A DNA stretch of 64,000 nucleotides from contig DGRE01000045.1 of assembly GCA_002389905.1 (NCBI GenBank), positions 3,223-67,222 on the forward strand, given 5' to 3'. Positions 59,612-64,000 of the stretch are shown here, one piece after another (position 1 is the stretch's first letter; each line of letters opens with the position of its first letter). This DNA comes from Hungatella sp. UBA4396. Its GTDB lineage: Bacteria; Bacillota; Clostridia; Lachnospirales; Lachnospiraceae. The notes below the pieces were generated by a model. The model worked only from the letters and a program-made list of their open reading frames with translations. It was not told the origin of the DNA and ran no database searches. Made by a program: the position numbers and the translations under genes.

Positions 59612-59645
59612 AGGTCTGGCGGCAGTCTGCCGCCGGGCCTTTTTG
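59612..59645 (+). terminator. Terminator after the DUF4914 gene
   Basis: GGCGGCA pairs with TGCCGCC around a GTC loop, extended by AGG/CCT, then TTTTT. Confidence 0.88.
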
Positions 59646-59668
59646 TCATCACGCCTTTGTCATCTTGC

Positions 59669-59707
59669 ATACTAGTGCTTGACAGAGGTGGTCAAATCAC
59701 TTATTCT
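59669..59707 (+). promoter_or_regulatory. Promoter of the GntR gene with an ATACTAGT half-site
   Basis: TTGACA at 59679-59684, 17 bp, TATTCT at 59702-59707. ATACTAGT at 59669-59676 lies just before the -35 and matches half of the palindrome in the next promoter. Confidence 0.65.
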
Positions 59708-59742
59708 AAAGTTAAAAAGAGAATCTGAAAGAAGGGTAAAAT

Positions 59743-60417
59743 ATGCGGCTGACAGAGCGGATTTTGAAAGAAACAGGGCGGGAATATGCCCTTCGTATGT
59801 TAAAGGATAACATCATTCACCTTGATCTGGTTCCAGGAAGCATGCTGAGCGAAAATGAGCTTTCAGCGGAGATGAGTCTTTCCCGGACTCCCGTAAGGGA
59901 AGCCTTGATTGAGCTGTCAAAAGTGAAGATTGTGGAAATCTATCCTCAGAAGGGAAGCGCAGTGTCCCTCATTGATTATGATATCATAGAAGAGGCCCGT
60001 TTCATGAGAAATGTTCTGGAATGTGCGGTGGTTGAACTGGCCTGCAAATCCCCGTCAAAGGAAGATTTGCTGAAGCTCCAGGAAAATGTAAGGCTCCAGG
60101 AATTTTATATGGAAAACCGCTCCTCTGAAAGGCTTTTGGAGCTGGATAATGAGTTTCACCAGATGCTGTTTCACATGACCGGAAAGGATCAGGTGTACCA
60201 GCTTATGGACAGCATTACCATACATTTTGACCGCATACGCAGCATGTCTTTGGAGGCGGTTAAGGAGCTTAAGCTGGTTTCCGACCATCAGGCCATTGTG
60301 GAGGCAATCGTTGCACAGGACAGTGATAAGGCCAAGGCTCTCATGGAAAAGCATTTGTCTAGATACAAAATTGATGAAAAAGCCTTGAGGGACAAGTATC
60401 CAGGGTATTTTAAATGA
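59743..60417 (+). CDS. GntR family regulator, FadR subfamily (FCD domain)
   Basis: A 224-residue regulator. The winged helix contains GSMLSENELSAEMSLSRTPVREALIELSK (quoted in part: SLSRTPVREALIEL near 46-59), the GntR signature; the C-terminal FCD domain has the metal-binding pattern with Asp and His (LDNEFHQMLFHMTG, SDHQAIVEAI). Such proteins often bind hexuronate-pathway acids. Start ATG at 59743 with GAAGGG. It sits between the DUF4914 gene and uxuB and probably controls both itself and uxuB through the ACTAGT sites. Confidence 0.9.
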   Translation: MRLTERILKETGREYALRMLKDNIIHLDLVPGSMLSENELSAEMSLSRTPVREALIELSKVKIVEIYPQKGSAVSLIDYDIIEEARFMRNVLECAVVELACKSPSKEDLLKLQENVRLQEFYMENRSSERLLELDNEFHQMLFHMTGKDQVYQLMDSITIHFDRIRSMSLEAVKELKLVSDHQAIVEAIVAQDSDKAKALMEKHLSRYKIDEKALRDKYPGYFK

Positions 60418-60471
60418 GGATTTTGTGCAATATATCTAAAAAAACAAATAATATTTATCAAAAATATTAAT

Positions 60472-60500
60472 TGAACTACTAGTATACTAGATATATACTA
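60472..60500 (+). promoter_or_regulatory. uxuB promoter with a palindromic operator in the spacer
   Basis: TTGAAC at 60472-60477, 17 bp, TATACT at 60495-60500. The spacer contains the perfect palindrome CTAGTATACTAG (60480-60491), placed to block RNA polymerase when bound. Confidence 0.7.
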
Positions 60501-60557
60501 GAAGGATAAAGGGAAATACCAATATCCCCTTACACAGAGAACAGGAGGAATCTATTT

Positions 60558-62171
60558 ATGAAACTGAATCGGTCTTGCTTAAGAGACAGACAGACCTGGA
60601 ACAAGGCTTCCGTAAGGCTGCCGGAATTTGACTGGGAAAAGATGACAGAGGTTACAGAACAGTCCCCGGTATGGGTGCATTTCGGTGCGGGAAATATTTT
60701 CAGAGGATTCATCGCAGTGCTGCAGCAGCGTCTTTTAGAAGAAGGCCTTGAAAAAAGCGGTATCATAGCAGCAGATACCTTTGACTTTGACATTATTGAT
60801 AAAATATACACTCCCCACGACAGCATGACCATGATGGTGGGCTTAAAGCCTGACGGAACCATGGACAGGGAGGTTATTGCCAGCGTAGCTAAGGGTGTAA
60901 GGGCTGATGTGAACGATGAGGAGGAATTTGGTTCTCTGGTACGGGCATTTGAGAATCCTTCCCTCCAGATGGCCAGCTTTACCATTACGGAAAAGGGATA
61001 TGCTCTCACAAACTTTAAGGGAGAACTGTTCCCGGTAGTTGAAAAAGATATGCAGGAAGGCCCGGGAAAGGCCAGCCATGCCATGAGCATTGTAGCAGCC
61101 CTTCTGCTTAAGAGATATGAAGCAGGCCGTTTCCCTCTGGCCCTTGTCAGCATGGACAACTGCAGCCATAACGGAGAGAAGTTAAAGAGCAGTGTGGCTG
61201 CCATTGCAAAGGCCTGGGTGGAAAAAGGCTTTGCGCCTGAAGGCTTTTTAGGCTGGGTAGAGGATGAAAATCAGGTTTCCTTCCCATGGAGCATGATCGA
61301 CAAGATCACTCCCCGTCCTGCAGAGGAAGTGCAGAAGGCTTTGGAAGAAGATGGAATTGAAGAAATGGCTCCCATCATCACCAGCAGAAACACTTATATC
61401 GCCCCCTTTGTCAATGCTGAAATCCCTCAGTATCTGGTGGTGGAGGACCGCTTCCCCAATGGCCGTCCTGCCCTTGAAAAAGCCGGAGTATATTTAACTG
61501 ACCGGGATACGGTAAACCAGACAGAGCGTATGAAGGTAACCACCTGCTTAAATCCGCTGCACACAGCTTTGGCTGTATACGGCTGCGTCCTTGGATACAA
61601 CAGCATTGCTGCGGAAATGAAGGATGAGGATTTAAAGGCACTTGTAGAGCGCATCGGCTACCAGGAGGGAATGCCGGTTGTAACTGACCCCGGCATCTTA
61701 AGCCCGGAAGCCTTTGTAAAAGAGGTCATTGACTACCGTCTGCCCAATCCTTTTATTCCTGACACACCTCAGAGAATTGCAACGGATACCAGCCAGAAGG
61801 TGGCCATCCGCTTTGGAGAGACCATCAAGGCATATCTGGCTGACGAAGCCCTGGATGTGGACAGTCTGACAGCCATTCCTCTGGCTATTGCGGGCTGGCT
61901 CCGTTACCTTCTGGGTGTCAACGATGAAGGAACTGAAATGGAAATCAGCAGCGATCCTATGCTGGAAGCTTTAAAGGAGCAGTTAAAGGGAATCAGCCTG
62001 GGACAGGTTCCTCAGGAAAAAGGCTTTTTAAATGAAGTTCTGTCAAATTCTGTTCTCTTTGGTACTGATCTGGTAAAGGCAGGCTTGTCTGAAAAAATCG
62101 AAGGCATGTTCTGCGAAATGCTGGAAGGCCCCGGAGCAGTCAGAAAAACCTTAAAGAAATATATGAAATAG
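60558..62171 (+). CDS. uxuB: Mannitol dehydrogenase family protein, probably fructuronate reductase
   Basis: A 537-residue NAD(P)-dependent polyol/uronate dehydrogenase. N-terminal Rossmann region VWVHFGAGNIFRGF near residue 38; the family middle part VSMDNCSHNGEKL near 195 and the C-terminal catalytic Lys block near KVTTCLNPLHTALAVYG (about 320). Length and sequence fit UxuB (D-mannonate oxidoreductase) of Clostridia, but mannitol or arabinitol dehydrogenases of the same family cannot be excluded. GGAGG upstream. Own promoter with an FadR-type operator. Confidence 0.85.
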   Translation: MKLNRSCLRDRQTWNKASVRLPEFDWEKMTEVTEQSPVWVHFGAGNIFRGFIAVLQQRLLEEGLEKSGIIAADTFDFDIIDKIYTPHDSMTMMVGLKPDGTMDREVIASVAKGVRADVNDEEEFGSLVRAFENPSLQMASFTITEKGYALTNFKGELFPVVEKDMQEGPGKASHAMSIVAALLLKRYEAGRFPLALVSMDNCSHNGEKLKSSVAAIAKAWVEKGFAPEGFLGWVEDENQVSFPWSMIDKITPRPAEEVQKALEEDGIEEMAPIITSRNTYIAPFVNAEIPQYLVVEDRFPNGRPALEKAGVYLTDRDTVNQTERMKVTTCLNPLHTALAVYGCVLGYNSIAAEMKDEDLKALVERIGYQEGMPVVTDPGILSPEAFVKEVIDYRLPNPFIPDTPQRIATDTSQKVAIRFGETIKAYLADEALDVDSLTAIPLAIAGWLRYLLGVNDEGTEMEISSDPMLEALKEQLKGISLGQVPQEKGFLNEVLSNSVLFGTDLVKAGLSEKIEGMFCEMLEGPGAVRKTLKKYMK

Positions 62172-62258
62172 TAAATGTGACCCGGTCACGGAAAAGAAAA
62201 ACTGAAACTGCTATGATAAATACTGAGAAAATCACCTGAAAAAGGAGAGGAAACAGTG

Positions 62259-62489
62259 ATGGCAGTTCAGAAAAGTAAGAAATATGCGTCAGTCCATGAG
62301 CCCCTTTGTGTGGCTTGCGGCTGCTGCATCAAGGTGTGTCCCAAGGGAGCCATAAGTGTTCCCAAGGGAATTCACGCCGTAGTGGATCTGGCCGCATGCA
62401 TTGGCTGCGGCCTTTGTGCAAAGGCATGTCCGGCCTCCGTAATCACAGTGAAAGCTGTAGAAATGGAGGTGGGGACAGGTGAAAGGTAA
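62259..62489 (+). CDS. 2[4Fe-4S] ferredoxin
   Basis: A 76-residue ferredoxin-type protein with two CxxCxxCxxxCP clusters: CVACGCCIKVCP and CIGCGLCAKACP. The start at 62259 has GGAGAGG about 10 bp upstream; a GTG lies 3 bp before it. Its end overlaps the following membrane protein gene by 11 bp, so the two are translated together and probably work together, the ferredoxin supplying the clusters that NapH-type proteins usually carry themselves. Confidence 0.92.
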   Translation: MAVQKSKKYASVHEPLCVACGCCIKVCPKGAISVPKGIHAVVDLAACIGCGLCAKACPASVITVKAVEMEVGTGER

Positions 62490-63057
62490 GAAAAAATACT
62501 GGTACGATTATCTTTGGATTTTATCCTCCATGTATCTGGTTTTAGGCTTGTTTAACATTCTTTTTGCCTGGCTGGGGCTTATCTGCTTTTTTACACCCCT
62601 CCTCATCTCCATGGTCAAAGGGAACAAGGCTTACTGCAACAAATACTGCGGAAGAGGGCAGCTCTTTGAGCTGCTGGGGAACAGGCTGAAATTATCCAGA
62701 AAAAAGGATATACCGGGATTTATAAAAAGCCGGTGGTTCCGATATGGCTTTTTGGCGTTTTTTATGGTGATGTTTGGAAATATGCTGTTTTCCACATACA
62801 TGGTCTTTTCCGGAGCAAACGGGTTAAAAGAAACAGTGAAACTATTATGGACCTTTAACCTGCCCTGGCATTTTGCCTATAACGGAACAGCGCCGGAGCC
62901 CTGGATGGCTCAGTTTGCCTTTGGATTTTACAGCGTAATGCTGACCTCAACGGTTCTTGGCATGATTACCATGATTCTTTATAAGCCCAGGTCCTGGTGT
63001 GTATACTGCCCCATGGGAACCATGACTCAGGGAATTTGTCAATTAAAGAATAAATAG
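62479..63057 (+). CDS. NapH/NosR-like membrane protein without ferredoxin domain
   Basis: A 192-residue protein with four or five hydrophobic segments. The paired cysteine motifs NKAYCNKYCGRGQLFE (near residue 52) and SWCVYCPMGTMTQG (near 176) are those of the NapH/NosR/YccM membrane family that moves electrons between quinol or membrane carriers and periplasmic enzymes. The C-terminal ferredoxin domain usual in that family is missing; a separate ferredoxin gene precedes it. GTG start at 62479. Physiological partner unknown. Confidence 0.8.
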   Translation: MKGKKKYWYDYLWILSSMYLVLGLFNILFAWLGLICFFTPLLISMVKGNKAYCNKYCGRGQLFELLGNRLKLSRKKDIPGFIKSRWFRYGFLAFFMVMFGNMLFSTYMVFSGANGLKETVKLLWTFNLPWHFAYNGTAPEPWMAQFAFGFYSVMLTSTVLGMITMILYKPRSWCVYCPMGTMTQGICQLKNK

Positions 63058-63150
63058 AGAGAATAAATAGAGGATTTTTCATAAGCTATTGATAAATATG
63101 GTATAATATGCTATAAAGAAAGCACAGGAATTTAAAGGAGGTGAAGAGAG

Positions 63151-63312
63151 ATGACAAAGTATGTATGTGACGCCTGCGGATATATCTATGATCCAGAGGT
63201 AGGTGATTCTGATGCTGATATCGCAGCAGGTACATCATTTGAAGATTTACCTGAGGATTGGGTTTGTCCACTTTGTGGAGTTGGCAAGGACGATTTTTCC
63301 CCAGTGGAATAA
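63151..63312 (+). CDS. Rubredoxin
   Basis: A 53-residue rubredoxin with all four iron ligands: Cys6 and Cys9 (YVCDACGYIYDP) and Cys39 and Cys42 (WVCPLCGVGKDDF). The aromatic core residues (Tyr4, Tyr11, Tyr13, Trp37) are in place. AAAGGAGGTGA lies before the ATG. It serves as a one-electron carrier for oxygen and peroxide detoxification or other reductases in anaerobes. Too short for the usual length cut-offs but certain. A terminator follows. Confidence 0.97.
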   Translation: MTKYVCDACGYIYDPEVGDSDADIAAGTSFEDLPEDWVCPLCGVGKDDFSPVE

Positions 63313-63336
63313 GATTTGGGATGTTTCATTTAATAA

Positions 63337-63386
63337 AAAGACCTTCAGACAGGAGTAAGCAATTACCCTGGCTGAAGGTTTTTTGG
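63337..63386. terminator. Terminator after rubredoxin, shared with the S8 gene
   Basis: ACCTTCAGACAGG at 63341-63353 pairs with CCTGGCTGAAGGT at 63367-63379 (one mismatch), A-run on the left and TTTTTT on the right. Confidence 0.9.
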
Positions 63387-63396
63387 TGTGGAGAAT

Positions 63397-64000
63397 TCAC
63401 TGGCCGTTAAAGCGTTCAAACAGCTGGTTTACATCAATCTGGCCATATCCCCAGATATTGTTGGGATATGTATTGGTCAGGGACCGGTTTGCACCGCCGA
63501 TTAACAGGCGGTTGATGTTGTTTCCCGTCATTCGGGGATAATTTTCCTTGACAATGGCCCATTCCAGAACCATGGCAATGATGCCGGCAGCGTGTGCGGC
63601 GGCGGCTCCGGTGCCTGTTACCGCCCCGTACCGGTTTCCCGGAATGGCACAGGGAAGGTCGTAGCCGGGAGCTGCCAGGTCCGGTTTGACGATGCCGATT
63701 CTGGTATATCCTCTGCCGGATTCGTTTAAGATGCTGTTGCTTAGCTGGTTATAAGCGGACACGGTCAGCTGGTGGGTAGCATTTCCGGGAGAGGTCACGG
63801 TGGTATTAGGGTTTGAATTGAGGAAAAAGGTTTCATTTGAAATAATGTTTCCCGACGGCAGCCAGCAATGAAAGGAAAATGGCTCACTTTCCGGGTTTTG
63901 CACCCGCAGATACCAGATTCCGGGAAGGGGATTTTGAAACCGCAGCAGGATGAGCTGATCCCCTGTTTCCTCTTCAAAGATAATGTTATTGACGTAGACA
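63397..64000 (-). CDS. S8 subtilase-like protein (Csp type), C-terminal part, catalytic Ser replaced
   Basis: The frame is open to the window edge, so the N-terminus with Asp and His is outside. About 200 residues are visible: a jelly-roll-like insert (GIWYLRVQNPE, FHCWLPSGNIIS), then SPGNATHQLTVSAYN, KPDLAAPGYDLPC and VTGTGAAAAHAAGII. In active subtilases the last block is GTSxAAxHxxG with the catalytic Ser; here that position is Gly. This resembles pseudoproteases of the Csp family known in Clostridia (CspC of C. difficile), which act in spore germination. The role here is inferred. Confidence 0.85.
   Translation of the reverse strand, partial: VYVNNIIFEEETGDQLILLRFQNPLPGIWYLRVQNPESEPFSFHCWLPSGNIISNETFFLNSNPNTTVTSPGNATHQLTVSAYNQLSNSILNESGRGYTRIGIVKPDLAAPGYDLPCAIPGNRYGAVTGTGAAAAHAAGIIAMVLEWAIVKENYPRMTGNNINRLLIGGANRSLTNTYPNNIWGYGQIDVNQLFERFNGQ

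Noticed and set aside
1..64000. Search for CRISPR arrays, tRNA or rRNA genes, phage genes, integrases and transposases
   Set aside because: None seen by reading both strands; the only repeats found are the palindromic elements and the paired terminators reported.

Overview
The window looks like chromosomal DNA of an endospore-forming, anaerobic member of the Clostridia, most likely Lachnospiraceae (Lacrimispora / Clostridium sphenoides-like). The reasons are a complete spoIIAA-spoIIAB-sigF plus spoVA sporulation block, a LysM/GH18 spore-type hydrolase, an S8 (Csp-like) subtilase, Rex, rubredoxin and ferredoxin, strong GGAGG ribosome-binding sites and intrinsic terminators with long T-runs. 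No tRNA, rRNA, CRISPR array, prophage or classical insertion sequence was seen.

Layout. 0-4.3 kb: a DUF1836 protein, RidA, FolC, an unlisted 46-aa protein and a membrane TPR protein. 4.3-9.1 kb: spoIIAA-spoIIAB-sigF, a 53-aa membrane peptide and spoVAA-AB-AC-AD-AE, closed by a bidirectional terminator shared with a class A PBP (minus strand). 12-18.5 kb: YigZ, TypA (with an attenuator-like leader), a twin OB-fold protein, a CobO-like protein and a lysine riboswitch driving dapA-dapB. 18.5-21.4 kb: a MarR / DUF1538 / tandem P-II cassette lying between two similar terminators. 22-28.1 kb: purC-purF, purB, a LysR regulator and purA. 28.1-28.8 kb: a probable type I toxin-antitoxin locus, again between two near-identical terminators. 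29-43.3 kb: housekeeping genes (ABC-F, Rex, NnrD/E, Alr, MazF, CorC-like, YebC, GNAT, PepF, nitroreductase, YkgJ-like). 43.4-48.6 kb: pyrF-pyrK-pyrD, then an AT-rich LysM-GH18 gene, then pyrE. 48.8-53.6 kb: VanZ-like, a small membrane protein, an M29 aminopeptidase and a chemoreceptor. 53.9-57.4 kb: purE-M-N-D. 57.4-62.2 kb: a structured leader, a DUF4914 protein, a GntR/FCD regulator and a mannonate-type dehydrogenase sharing an ACTAGT-containing operator. 62.2-63.3 kb: ferredoxin, a NapH-like membrane protein and rubredoxin. The window ends inside an S8 subtilase whose catalytic Ser appears to be Gly.

The most unusual structure is a family of four about 45-bp repeats at 4683, 39229, 41679 and 48448. 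Each is built from two back-to-back hairpins with conserved stems and variable loops. Two copies lie inside protein-coding genes without breaking the frame: in the sense direction near the C-terminus of PyrE, and in the antisense direction in the middle of a GNAT acetyltransferase. One copy forms the spoIIAA/spoIIAB junction, and one follows pepF. This is the behaviour expected of a miniature palindromic element tolerated as a 15-residue protein insert. I cannot attach a published name to it.

As a whole the window is mostly core metabolism. Purine synthesis is represented by C, F, B, A, E, M, N and D, with L and H not present here. Pyrimidine synthesis is represented by F, K, D and E, and the lysine/dipicolinate branch by dapA and dapB. 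The spoVA products transport dipicolinate into the spore, so dapA-dapB and spoVA are functionally linked.
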